Assembly: GCA_021824175.1 (NCBI GenBank)
Contig: JAKALP010000017.1
Coordinates: forward strand, 1-64,000
Source of the DNA: Deltaproteobacteria bacterium
GTDB taxonomy: Bacteria > Desulfobacterota > Desulfobacteria > Desulfobacterales > Desulfosarcinaceae
Reading direction: 5' to 3'
Length of the DNA: 64,000 nt
Shown piece after piece: positions 51,421 through 59,523 of this stretch (position 1 is its first letter; every line of letters begins with the position of its first letter). Under the pieces are notes generated by a model. The model did no database searches. It was not told the origin of the DNA and was given only the letters and a program-made list of their open reading frames with translations. A program made the translations under genes and the position numbers.

Positions 51421-52751
51421 CCGCCCCGGCGCGCACACCTTTGGATGCCTGGATCAGCGCCCGTATCGGCCTGCCAAAGGGTCGCGCGTTGAACAGCGAA
51501 TGCCTGGCCGCCTGGCAATTGGCGCGGCTCAACGAGACGCTGGCCTTTGCCGCGGCCCACAGCCCGTTCTACCAGCGGCAGGGGGCGGGACGATTCGCCC
51601 CGCGACTAACGCGCCTGGAAGAAATCGCCACCCTGCCGTTTACTACTTCCCAGACCCTGCGCGACGAACCGCTGCAACTGCTCTGTGTCTCCCAGAGCGC
51701 CGTGGCCCGCGCCGTGACCTTGCGCACCTCGGGCACCACGGGCGAGCCCAAGCGCATCTTCTTCAGCCAGGAAGATCTGGAGGCCACCATTGATTTCTTC
51801 CATCACGGCATGTCTACCCTGGTTCTTCCCGGTCAGCGTGTATTGATTCTGCTGCCCGGAGAACTACCCGACAGCGTGGGCGATCTGCTGCGCCGGGGGC
51901 TGGCCCGCATGGAAGTCATCGGAATTGTCCATGGCCCGGTGGCGGACCCCGGCCTCGTGCTTCAGATCATCAAAGAACAGCACATTGACAGCCTGGTGGG
52001 CATTCCCGCGCAAGTATTGGCCCTGGCGCGCCATGCCCAGGGCGCTGACCTGGGCCGGGAGCGGATCCGCAGCGTTTTGCTCAGCACCGATTATGTGCCG
52101 CGGTCCATTGTGGCCGCCATCCAGCACGCTTGGGACTGCGACGCATTTCAGCATTACGGCATGACCGAGATGGGCTATGGCGGCGGCGTGGAATGTGCGG
52201 CCCATGAGGGGTATCATCTGCGCGAAGCGGATTTGTATTTCGAGATTATTGACCCAGCCACGCAGCGCCCAGTGCTTTCCGGCCAGGAGGGCGAAGTGGT
52301 CTTCACAACCCTGGGCCGCCGGGCCATGCCCCTTATTCGCTATCGCACCGGGGATCTGGCGGCCTGGATCAAAGCCCCCTGCCCCTGCGGCTCGGCGTTG
52401 CGGCGCATGGCCTGGGTGCGCGGCAGAAGACAGGAACAGCTCGCCATGGCCGATGGCCTGGCGCTGAGCATCACCCATTTGGATGAAGTCCTTTTTGCTT
52501 TGCCGGAAGTTCTCGACTATCGAGTAGTAGTCCAGCACCAAAACAGCGATGATCATTTGCGAATTACCTTAATGGCGAACAAGGAGGACCGCCGGCTGCC
52601 CTTACGGGCCGCGGGCGAGGTCGCCCAGATCCCAGCCATCAGAACCGCCGCGGCCAAAGGGCTATTGACCGTGGACCCCATTGAAGTAGAATTGGCGCCG
52701 GGATCGGCCGCGCCGCCGGTCAAGCGCATGATGAAGGAGAAATGCATATGA
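51417..52751 (+). CDS. AMP-dependent CoA ligase (phenylacetate-CoA ligase-like)
   Basis: The ATG overlaps the radical SAM stop (ATGA), giving 444 residues. The adenylation motif TLRTSGTTGEPKRIFFSQED (from residue about 101), HYGMTEMGYGGGVECAAHEG and YRTGDLAAWIKAPCPCG, with a Cys pair seen in some PaaK-like ligases, define an acyl-CoA synthetase fold. It may activate the acid produced by the aldehyde oxidoreductase as a CoA thioester. Alternatively it could serve in cofactor modification, as its family (DVU_1553, recalled) travels with the cluster. The specificity residues cannot be read with confidence. Confidence 0.85.
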   Translation: MTAPARTPLDAWISARIGLPKGRALNSECLAAWQLARLNETLAFAAAHSPFYQRQGAGRFAPRLTRLEEIATLPFTTSQTLRDEPLQLLCVSQSAVARAVTLRTSGTTGEPKRIFFSQEDLEATIDFFHHGMSTLVLPGQRVLILLPGELPDSVGDLLRRGLARMEVIGIVHGPVADPGLVLQIIKEQHIDSLVGIPAQVLALARHAQGADLGRERIRSVLLSTDYVPRSIVAAIQHAWDCDAFQHYGMTEMGYGGGVECAAHEGYHLREADLYFEIIDPATQRPVLSGQEGEVVFTTLGRRAMPLIRYRTGDLAAWIKAPCPCGSALRRMAWVRGRRQEQLAMADGLALSITHLDEVLFALPEVLDYRVVVQHQNSDDHLRITLMANKEDRRLPLRAAGEVAQIPAIRTAAAKGLLTVDPIEVELAPGSAAPPVKRMMKEKCI

Positions 52752-53815
52752 AGACCCTTGCGTCAACCGCATTGCAATGGCTCCATCAAGGAATGCCCCT
52801 GGTGCTGGCCAAAATCACCAGCCAACAGGGGTCGACGCCGCGAACCGCCGGCACCCAGATGATCATCGGAGCTGACGGCCGCTATGCCGGCACCATCGGC
52901 GGCGGTTTGCTGGAAGCCAAGGTGATCGCCCAAAGCCGCGCCCTGCTGCCGTCGGGCCAGGCGCGCTTTGAACGCTTTGACTTGGGCCATGCCGATGTGG
53001 CCAGCATGGACATGATCTGCGGCGGCGGCCTGGAAATTTTGCTCGATCCCATCGCGCCCCTGCCGGAGAATATCGCGTTGCTGGCGCAGTGGGACCGTAT
53101 GCTGACGCAATCCACGGAAGGGGCCTTGGTGATCGCCATCCGCCGCGTCGGCCAGGAGATTGCGCAAATTCATCATGCCCTGATCCGCGACGATGGTTCG
53201 GTGGAGGGCTATCTACCACTGACCCCCACGGCGGTGGCGGACCTGGTCAGGGCCGGCCGGAAGGCCAGGGCCATGACATCGATTGAGTCGGAGAATTACT
53301 TCTTAATCCTGGAACCGATTCACCGGCCGGAAAGCGCCTACATTCTGGGAGCCGGCCATGTGGCCCAACCCACGGCCCATATGGCCGCCCTGCTGGGGTT
53401 CCAGGTGATTGTGCTGGACGACCGGGCCGAGTTTGCCAATCGCGATCGATTTCCCGACGCTCATCAGGTGCGCGTGCTGGCCAATTTCGAAAATCCCTTT
53501 GCCGGATTTGAGGTGGATCAAAGCAGCTATATTGTCATCGTCACCCGCGGGCATCTGTACGACAAGGTGGTGCTGGCCCAGGCCCTGCGCACCAAGGCCG
53601 GTTATATCGGCATGATCGGCTCGCGCCGCAAGCGCGACGCCATCTTCCACCGGCTGAGGAACGAAGGCTTCGGCGAAGAAGATCTGCGGCGGGTGCATGC
53701 GCCCATCGGCCTGAACATCGGCGCTGAAACACCGGAAGAGATCGCGGTGAGCATTGTGGGGGAGATGGTTGCGGTGAGAAGAAGTGGGAAGTCTAAAGTG
53801 AAAAGTCTAAAGTAG
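52748..53815 (+). CDS. xdhC: XdhC/CoxF-family molybdenum cofactor sulfuration factor
   Basis: The ATG at 52748 is best spaced from AAGGAGA; the ATG at 52742 is closer. The 355-residue protein has GSTPRTAGTQMIIGADGRYA and GTIGGGLLEAKVI (XdhC N-terminal domain) and YILGAGHVAQPTAHMAALLG (Rossmann-like C-terminal domain), then GMIGSRRKRDAIFHRL and HAPIGLNIGAETPEEIAVSI. XdhC binds molybdenum cofactor, has it sulfurated and passes it to xanthine-oxidase-family apoenzymes, here presumably the Mop-type enzyme. The final residues KSKVKSLK are encoded by a TCTAAAGT-type repeat, which seems to have replaced the original 3' end. Confidence 0.92.
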   Translation: MKTLASTALQWLHQGMPLVLAKITSQQGSTPRTAGTQMIIGADGRYAGTIGGGLLEAKVIAQSRALLPSGQARFERFDLGHADVASMDMICGGGLEILLDPIAPLPENIALLAQWDRMLTQSTEGALVIAIRRVGQEIAQIHHALIRDDGSVEGYLPLTPTAVADLVRAGRKARAMTSIESENYFLILEPIHRPESAYILGAGHVAQPTAHMAALLGFQVIVLDDRAEFANRDRFPDAHQVRVLANFENPFAGFEVDQSSYIVIVTRGHLYDKVVLAQALRTKAGYIGMIGSRRKRDAIFHRLRNEGFGEEDLRRVHAPIGLNIGAETPEEIAVSIVGEMVAVRRSGKSKVKSLK

Positions 53816-53862
53816 GGTGCGCTTCGCGCACCGCATTTTGTGGTGTGCGAAGCGCACCCTAC
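53788..53862. repeat. Stuttered TCTAAAGT run plus GTAGGGTGCGC hairpin
   Basis: GTCTAAAGTGAAAAGTCTAAAG (53791-53812) overlaps the end of the XdhC gene. It is followed by GTAGGGTGCGCTTCGCGCAC (from 53812) facing GTGTGCGAAGCGCACCCTAC (to 53862), a near-perfect long hairpin; each arm also contains the internal palindrome GCGCTTCGCGC. Confidence 0.8.
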
Positions 53863-53912
53863 GGTTTACTGAATATGCTTTTAATCAATAACCGCAAGCG
53901 CGGTGGCAAACC

Positions 53913-55028
53913 ATGACCGAACACTTATCCGCCATTATCCTGGCCGCCGGATTTTCCGGCCGTATGGGGCGTTTCAAGCCGCTGCTGCCGCTGGGGCCGA
54001 CGACCATTGTGGAGCGCGTCGTCATGCTCTACCGCTCGGCCGGCATCGAAGATATTTGCGTGGTGACCGGACATAAGGCTGAAGCATTAGACACCGTGCT
54101 TCAATCGCTGGGCGTGCGCTGCATTGTGAACCCGGCCTATGCCAAGGGCATGTTCTCTTCGCTGCGGACCGGACTGAGCGCGCTGCCCAATGACTGTCGC
54201 GGCTTTTTCGTGCATCCGGTGGATATCGCTTTCGTGAGGCGAAGTACGATCATTGCGCTTATGACTTCTTTCCATGATCATGGCCAGTCCGTGATCCATC
54301 CGGCCTTTGACGGCCTGCGCGGCCATCCGCCTCTGGTGCCGGCCGCCCTGGCGCCGGCCATTTTCCAGTGGCCCGGCCCGGACGGACTGCGGGGGTTTTG
54401 GGCCGGCCACAAGGTTTCATCCATTGAGATACTGGTGGCTGATCAATCCATTTTGGTGGATCTGGATACTGAAGAAGAGTATCAGAAAACGGTTTCAAAT
54501 CTTGCGCAAAAAGATCTTCCCAGTCCCGAAGAGTGCCGGGCGCTGATGACCCAGGTGGTCGGGGTCCCTGAACCTGTATGGTTTCACTGCCAGGCCACGG
54601 CCAATGTAGCTGACGCGCTGGCCGCCGCGGTCAACAAAGCGGGCGGATCGCTGGAACTGAATCTGATCCGCTGCGCTGCTCTGGTGCACGATATCGGCAA
54701 GATGGAAAAGCACCATGCCCAGGCCGGCGCCAACCTGTTGGAGCAGCTTGATTACCCCAGGATTGCGGCAGTGGTGCGGGTTCACATGGATATCGAAACA
54801 ACGCCGGAAGCGCCGTTGGATGAAGCCCAGATCGTCTATTTGGCCGACAAGCTGCTGGAAGGCTCCCATCCGGCCGGCCTCGATGAGCGCCTGGCGCGCA
54901 AACTGGCCAAGTACGGCACCGATGAGGCGGCCCGCCAGGCCATCCAGCGGCGCTTCCAGATGGCCCGCTGGATTTATGAAAAGGTGGAGCGTATGACTGG
55001 AAGAAAAGTGCAGACCATTCTTTCATAA
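53913..55028 (+). CDS. MocA-like nucleotidyltransferase fused to an HD domain
   Basis: Residues 1-190 are a MobA/MocA-like NTP transferase: AIILAAGFSGRMGRFKPLLP (from residue 7), VVTGHKAEAL, NPAYAKGMFSSLRTGLSALP and a HPVDIAFV acidic segment. MocA makes the cytosine dinucleotide form of molybdenum cofactor needed by Mop-type enzymes, which fits. Residues about 210-350 are an HD-type phosphohydrolase domain with ALVHDIGKMEKHHAQAG and VVRVHMDIE. The pair may both make and remove nucleotide or act on different substrates. Total length is 371. Relatives of this fusion occur beside D. vulgaris aldehyde oxidoreductase genes (DVU_1551, recalled). Confidence 0.85.
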   Translation: MTEHLSAIILAAGFSGRMGRFKPLLPLGPTTIVERVVMLYRSAGIEDICVVTGHKAEALDTVLQSLGVRCIVNPAYAKGMFSSLRTGLSALPNDCRGFFVHPVDIAFVRRSTIIALMTSFHDHGQSVIHPAFDGLRGHPPLVPAALAPAIFQWPGPDGLRGFWAGHKVSSIEILVADQSILVDLDTEEEYQKTVSNLAQKDLPSPEECRALMTQVVGVPEPVWFHCQATANVADALAAAVNKAGGSLELNLIRCAALVHDIGKMEKHHAQAGANLLEQLDYPRIAAVVRVHMDIETTPEAPLDEAQIVYLADKLLEGSHPAGLDERLARKLAKYGTDEAARQAIQRRFQMARWIYEKVERMTGRKVQTILS

Positions 55029-55086
55029 GCAAATTGAATGCGCGCTAACGAAAATTTGTGGCTCAAGGAGATTTATAATTGGGATA

Positions 55087-55165
55087 ACCATGAAGAGCAA
55101 GAAGGACATGAAGAAGATGTACATGCTAAAGTTTTGACTTCATGATCTTCACGCTCTTCATGGTG
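55087..55165. repeat. Stuttered hairpin of the CATGAAGAA class, copy 2
   Basis: ACCATGAAGAGCAAGAAGGA with CATGAAGAAGA faces GACTTCATGATCTTCACGCT with CTTCATGGTG. Same word as at 35513-35583. Confidence 0.75.
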
Positions 55166-55242
55166 TTTTAACGGGCGGAAAAACCAACAATTTCTGAAAT
55201 GCTTCCCCGTGCACGATAATCAATAAGGCCAGATTGGATTCT

Positions 55243-55878
55243 ATGGCAAAACAGCAATCTGCAGACTTCAGCTCACGCGCCATTTATCTTCTTCGCCACG
55301 CCGAACCGGCCGCGGCCCCGGGCGGCAAGCGCTACATCGGCTGGAGTGATCCGCCCCTGAGCCCGGCGGGGATTGACCAGGCCGAAAAGTGGCAACCATT
55401 TTTCAGCGCGGCGGAATTATCGGCCGTATTTTGCAGCGACCTGCGGCGCTCCCGGCAAACCGCCGAACTGGTCGCAGTCAACTGCCCCCTGCAAATCCAC
55501 GCCCTGCCCGAACTGCGGGAAATCCACCTGGGCGCCTGGGAGGGCCGCACCTTTGAAGAGGTGCGCCGCGAAGATCCCCAGGGCTTTGAACAGCGCGGCC
55601 AGGACCCGGTTGGTTTCCGCCCACCCGGCGGCGAATCCTTTGGCGATCTGGGCCAACGGGTCGTGCCGATCTTTCAACAAATCCTATCGGACACCTCCGG
55701 CAATATCCTCATCGTGGGCCATGCCGGCGTCAATCGAGTGCTTCTCTGCCATGTGCTGGGCCTGCCCCTGGCCCATCTCTTCCGCCTGGAACAGAACTAT
55801 GCTGCCCTGAATGTCATTACCGTAGAGCCGATCGGATTTCGGCTCCAGGCCCTCAATCGATGCCTCCATCGAGTGTGA
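55243..55878 (+). CDS. Histidine phosphatase family protein
   Basis: From the ATG at 55243 the product is 211 residues. IYLLRHAEPAAAPGGKRYIG contains the RHA/RHG-type catalytic motif with the phosphorylated His; FCSDLRRSRQTAELVA, LREIHLGAWEGRTFEEVR and VGHAGVNRVLLCHVLGLP (second catalytic His) complete a phosphoglycerate-mutase-like phosphatase close to CobC/GpmB. In corrin or cofactor settings such enzymes remove a phosphate from a late intermediate, but the substrate is unknown here. It ends the cluster before the aldehyde/alcohol dehydrogenase unit. A TTG at 55234 is an alternative start. Confidence 0.85.
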   Translation: MAKQQSADFSSRAIYLLRHAEPAAAPGGKRYIGWSDPPLSPAGIDQAEKWQPFFSAAELSAVFCSDLRRSRQTAELVAVNCPLQIHALPELREIHLGAWEGRTFEEVRREDPQGFEQRGQDPVGFRPPGGESFGDLGQRVVPIFQQILSDTSGNILIVGHAGVNRVLLCHVLGLPLAHLFRLEQNYAALNVITVEPIGFRLQALNRCLHRV

Positions 55879-55993
55879 GTCACGGCAGTTGCTTCACACA
55901 GGTCGTACGCTTGCGAGTACGAGTACGATTTGAATAAACACCGAAGAGAAGGCCGTGCAACAGCTTTACTTACGCCCGCCTCCATCCAATGAA

Positions 55994-56023
55994 TTGACAT
56001 CCATTATTCCCTACCCTTAAGAT
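55994..56023 (+). promoter_or_regulatory. Candidate sigma-70 promoter of the aldehyde/alcohol dehydrogenase gene
   Basis: A consensus TTGACA (55994-55999) and TAAGAT (56018-56023) are 18 bases apart. Transcription would start near 56030, giving a leader of about 130 bases. Confidence 0.6.
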
Positions 56024-56024
56024 A

Positions 56025-56128
56025 GGTGACTTGATAGCCGCGGCCCAACCCCCAACCAGGGGGAGTCGCCAATCAGCCCTGGGGCACCGAAACCGGCTCA
56101 GGGCCTCACTGTTACCACGGGTGGTAAC
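56025..56128 (+). promoter_or_regulatory. Structured leader with three or four hairpins
   Basis: Predicted helices by eye: CCCCC-AACCA-GGGGG inside a possible GGTGACT/AGTCGCC stem; GCCCTG with CAGGGC enclosing ACCGAAACCGG; and GTTACCA-CGGG-TGGTAAC (56111-56128), which as DNA is a near-perfect 18-bp palindrome. The ribosome site AGGAGG follows 14 bases later. It could be a riboswitch-like element or contain a protein operator. No known riboswitch class was matched with confidence. Confidence 0.45.
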
Positions 56129-56157
56129 GCCTCAACGCGAAAAGGAGGGGAGCGCCG

Positions 56158-58818
56158 ATGGAAGAGTATAAACTGTTCATCAATGGGGAGTTCGTGGATG
56201 CGGCCGATGGGCGCACTTTTGAATCCATTGATCCGGGCACCGGTCTGCCGGCCGCCAAAATAGCCGAGGCCGGTACCGCCGACGTGGAGCGGGCCATTGA
56301 GGCGGCCCGGCGCGCTTTTAACAGTGGCGTCTGGAGCGGACTTTCGCCGGCGGCCAGGGCCGAACGGCTCAATGCCTTTGCCGACCAGGTGACCCAGCAG
56401 GCCCTGCGGCTGATCATCGCCGAAGCCATGGATTCGGGCCAGGTGCTGGGACTGACCAAATACTGGCCCCTGATGGGGGCCCAAATGGTGCGCAACTACG
56501 CCCATTTCGCGGCCACGCGTTTTCCCTGGGAAGAAGAGATCCCCTATTCGGGCAATGTCTTCGCGCCCGGCCGGGACTATATCCGCCGCGAGCCCATGGG
56601 CGTGTGCGTGGCCATCATCCCCTGGAACTTTCCCCTCTACATGGCATTCTGGAAAGTCAGCCAGGCACTGGCCACGGGCAATACCATCATTCTGAAGCCG
56701 GCCACCAATACGCCCATCAGCGCCCTGATTCTGGCCGAGGCGGCCAATGCCGCCGGTATTCCCAAGGGCGTCATCAACATCGTGGCCGGGCCGGGCGGCA
56801 GCCTGGGCCAGCATTTGTGCACCCACCGCCATGTGGACAAAATCTCCTTCACCGGCAGCACCGAAGTGGGACGCCAGATCATGAAGATGGCGGCCGACTC
56901 CATCAAGAAAGTCACCCTGGAGCTGGGCGGCAAATCGGCCAACATCATTTGCGACGACGCCGATCTTGATCTGGCCGTGGAGGGCGCGATCTTCGGCACC
57001 TTCTTCCACCAGGGCCAGGTGTGCGAGTCCGGCACCCGGGTGCTGGTGCACGGCAAAATTTATGACCAATTTTTGGAGCGCATGAAAAACCGCGCCGAGA
57101 GCCTGCGCATCGGCTATCAACTGGATGCCAAAACCCAGATCGGCCCCCTGATCAGCGCGGCCCAGCGCGCCACGGTGGAACGCTATGTGCGGCTGGGCCA
57201 GGAAGAAGGCGCCCAGCTCGTCACCGGCGGCCAGCGCGCCCAAGTGCCTGGCCTGGACGGCGGCTTTTACTTCCAGCCCACCATCTTCGCGGAAGTAAAA
57301 AACAGCATGCGCATAGCCCAGGAAGAGATCTTCGGGCCGGTGGTGTGCGTGATTAAAGTCCACAGCGACGAAGAGGCCGCGGCCATTGCCAACGACTCCA
57401 TCTATGGACTGGCCGGCGGCGTCTTCTCCTCAAGCAATGCCCGGGCCGAGCGCATCGCCCGCCAGATCAAGACCGGCACCATGTGGATCAACACCTTCCA
57501 CGCCTTCGGCGATTTCTGCCCCTTTGGCGGCTACAAGCAATCGGGCATTGGCCGGGAGTTCGGCCTGAGCGGGCTTTCGGAATATGTCCAGATCAAGCGC
57601 TTACATGTCAGCGCCTGCGCCGATCATCAAAGCAACATGAGCATGAAGATGTTCTCCGATGATCCCAGGGTCAAGTTTACCGAATATAAAGCCGCCACCC
57701 ATGTAATTGCCGGCCATGGCGCCCTGCCGGCCATCAGCCGCGAGGTGACGCGTTTCCAGGCTCGCCGGGCCCTGATCATCACCGATCCCGGCGTGCGCCA
57801 GGCCGGATTGGTGAAGATGGTCCAGGAAGCGTTGGGAGAATTTTGCGTGGGCGTTTTTGACGAAGTGGCCCAGGATACTGACCTGAGCATCGTGGACAAA
57901 GCCACCGAGATAGCCCGCAATCTTCAAGTGCAGTGCATTGTCAGCGTGGGCGGCGGCAGCGTGATCGACACGGCCAAGGTGGTGTGCGTGGCCCTTAAAA
58001 ACGGCGGCAGGGCCGACGATCATCTGGCCCTGATGCGTCTGACCGAGCGCCAGACGCCGCACATCTGCATCCCTACCACGGCGGGCACGGGCAGCGAGGT
58101 GACCGATATCGCCGTGATCAAAAGCCAGAGCGCGGGCCGCAAAGCCTATCTGGTCGATCCCTTTATCGCGCCCGACGTGGCCATCCTGGACCCGCGCTTT
58201 ACCATGGGCTTGCCGCCGGGATTGACCGCCACCACGGCCATGGATGCCATGACCCATGCGGTTGAAGCCTTGACCAGCACCATGTCCAACCTGATTTGCG
58301 ACGGCCATGCCCTGCAGGCCATTCGGTTAATCGCCGCCAACTTGCCCCGCGTCATTGCCAATGGCCGCGACGAGGAGGCGCGCCTCAATCTGCAGGTGGC
58401 CGCCACCCTGGCCGGCTGGGCCTTCTGTACCGCCCAAGTGGGGCTGGCCCATGCCATGGCCCACACCCTGGGCATGATTAAAAACGTACCCCATGGCGCG
58501 GCCTGCGGGCTGGTGCTGCCGGCCGTGATGCGCTTTAATGTGGATCATGCCACCGATAAGCTCGTGCTGGCGGCCCAGGGCCTGGGCGTAAATACTGCCG
58601 CCTTGGCCCCGCGCGATGCGGCCCTGGCCGCCGCCGACGCGGTAGAAAAACTGATGAAGATCTCCGGCCATCCCACGCGCCTGCGCGATGTGGGCGTCAC
58701 GGCCGACGACCTGGCCCTAGCCGCCATCCACGCCGTAGCGGATACGGCCATTCTCTTCAACGCCCGTGAGGTGACCGACCCCATGGAGGTGGATGGGCTT
58801 TATCGGCAACTGCTTTAG
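56158..58818 (+). CDS. Aldehyde dehydrogenase-iron alcohol dehydrogenase fusion
   Basis: The 886-residue protein joins a classical non-acylating aldehyde dehydrogenase (residues 1-490) to an iron-type alcohol dehydrogenase (about 500-886). The first half opens YKLFINGEFVDAADGRTFES, with Glu255 in TLELGGKSA and the catalytic Cys289 in GQVCESGTR, spaced 34 residues as usual, and EEIFGPV. The second half has IVSVGGGSVIDTAKVV, PTTAGTGSEVTDIAVI, DAMTHAVEAL and HTLGMIKNVPHGAACGLVLP, the metal-binding part. AdhE has a similar layout, but its first half is CoA-acylating; this protein should therefore convert an aldehyde to the free acid and to the alcohol. Strong AGGAGG ribosome site, own promoter and a structured leader. 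Confidence 0.9.
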   Translation: MEEYKLFINGEFVDAADGRTFESIDPGTGLPAAKIAEAGTADVERAIEAARRAFNSGVWSGLSPAARAERLNAFADQVTQQALRLIIAEAMDSGQVLGLTKYWPLMGAQMVRNYAHFAATRFPWEEEIPYSGNVFAPGRDYIRREPMGVCVAIIPWNFPLYMAFWKVSQALATGNTIILKPATNTPISALILAEAANAAGIPKGVINIVAGPGGSLGQHLCTHRHVDKISFTGSTEVGRQIMKMAADSIKKVTLELGGKSANIICDDADLDLAVEGAIFGTFFHQGQVCESGTRVLVHGKIYDQFLERMKNRAESLRIGYQLDAKTQIGPLISAAQRATVERYVRLGQEEGAQLVTGGQRAQVPGLDGGFYFQPTIFAEVKNSMRIAQEEIFGPVVCVIKVHSDEEAAAIANDSIYGLAGGVFSSSNARAERIARQIKTGTMWINTFHAFGDFCPFGGYKQSGIGREFGLSGLSEYVQIKRLHVSACADHQSNMSMKMFSDDPRVKFTEYKAATHVIAGHGALPAISREVTRFQARRALIITDPGVRQAGLVKMVQEALGEFCVGVFDEVAQDTDLSIVDKATEIARNLQVQCIVSVGGGSVIDTAKVVCVALKNGGRADDHLALMRLTERQTPHICIPTTAGTGSEVTDIAVIKSQSAGRKAYLVDPFIAPDVAILDPRFTMGLPPGLTATTAMDAMTHAVEALTSTMSNLICDGHALQAIRLIAANLPRVIANGRDEEARLNLQVAATLAGWAFCTAQVGLAHAMAHTLGMIKNVPHGAACGLVLPAVMRFNVDHATDKLVLAAQGLGVNTAALAPRDAALAAADAVEKLMKISGHPTRLRDVGVTADDLALAAIHAVADTAILFNAREVTDPMEVDGLYRQLL

Positions 58819-58822
58819 GGGG

Positions 58823-59003
58823 ACGTTTGCCCGTCGCCCGTTAGCCCGTCGCCCGTTTGCCCGTTTGCCCGTTGGCTACGGAAGGATATCACCATTATTA
58901 GGGATTTTTTCAAATTATACTTCTGATCGATTACTTTTTTGGGTAGATGTACAATCGTGAACGGCTTTTACGGGCAAACGGGCCAACGGGCAAACGGACC
59001 AAC
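58823..59003. repeat. CCCGTT-type stuttered inverted repeat, copy 1
   Basis: The left arm (58823-58879) is made of GTTTGCCCGTCGCCCGTTAG-like words, the right arm (58970-59003) of CGGGCAAACGGGCCAACGGG. The middle is AT-rich. The right arm runs to the base before the next start codon. Confidence 0.8.
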
Positions 59004-59471
59004 ATGCGCAGAAAAGACAAAGAAATCACTGACCGATCCGCCATGGAAGAAATTATCCACCAGGCCCAAATATGCCATATCGGCCTGGTGGATGACGATC
59101 AACCCTATGTCATACCGGTACACTTCGGCTACCAGAACGGCGCCCTTTACTTCCACGGCGCATTGCAGGGCCGCAAAATGGATATCCTGAAGAAAAATCC
59201 CAAGGCATGCGTCCAATTTGATATCGGCATGACCCTGGTGACCGGCGAAAAGGCCTGCGACTGGGGCGCATACTTTCAAAGCGTCATCGCCTTTGGCCGC
59301 GCCGCTATTCTGGAAGATGCCGACGAGAAGAAAAAGGGGCTGGATGTCATCATGGCCCACTACTCGGACCAAACCTATGACTACCCCGATCACCGCATCG
59401 CCAACACCGCGGTCATCAAAATTGTCTTCGACACCATGACCGGCAAGCAGAAGATGCCCAGCGCCGACTGA
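59004..59471 (+). CDS. Pyridoxamine 5'-phosphate oxidase-fold protein (NimA-like)
   Basis: The ATG at 59004 gives 155 residues. The frame from 58947 is open only because the CCCGTT repeat is translated. AQICHIGLVDDDQPYVIPVH and FGYQNGALYFHGALQGRKMD, followed by LVTGEKACDWGAYFQSVIAF, match the PNPOx-like split-barrel flavin or heme-binding proteins annotated as nitroimidazole-resistance NimA-like. The role is probably FMN-dependent reduction; the substrate is not known. Confidence 0.85.
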   Translation: MRRKDKEITDRSAMEEIIHQAQICHIGLVDDDQPYVIPVHFGYQNGALYFHGALQGRKMDILKKNPKACVQFDIGMTLVTGEKACDWGAYFQSVIAFGRAAILEDADEKKKGLDVIMAHYSDQTYDYPDHRIANTAVIKIVFDTMTGKQKMPSAD

Positions 59472-59523
59472 ATTGCCTGTTGAGGGGAAGACTTCAACCT
59501 CTGAATAGTTTTTTTGGCAGATT

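Noticed and set aside
58823-59003. CRISPR-like array
   Set aside because: Repeat units are short, drift in sequence, have no unique spacers and form complementary arms. The same reasoning excludes 63101-63311.
58947-59003. N-terminal extension of the NimA-like protein
   Set aside because: These codons are the CCCGTT repeat read as protein; the ATG at 59004 begins the conserved part.
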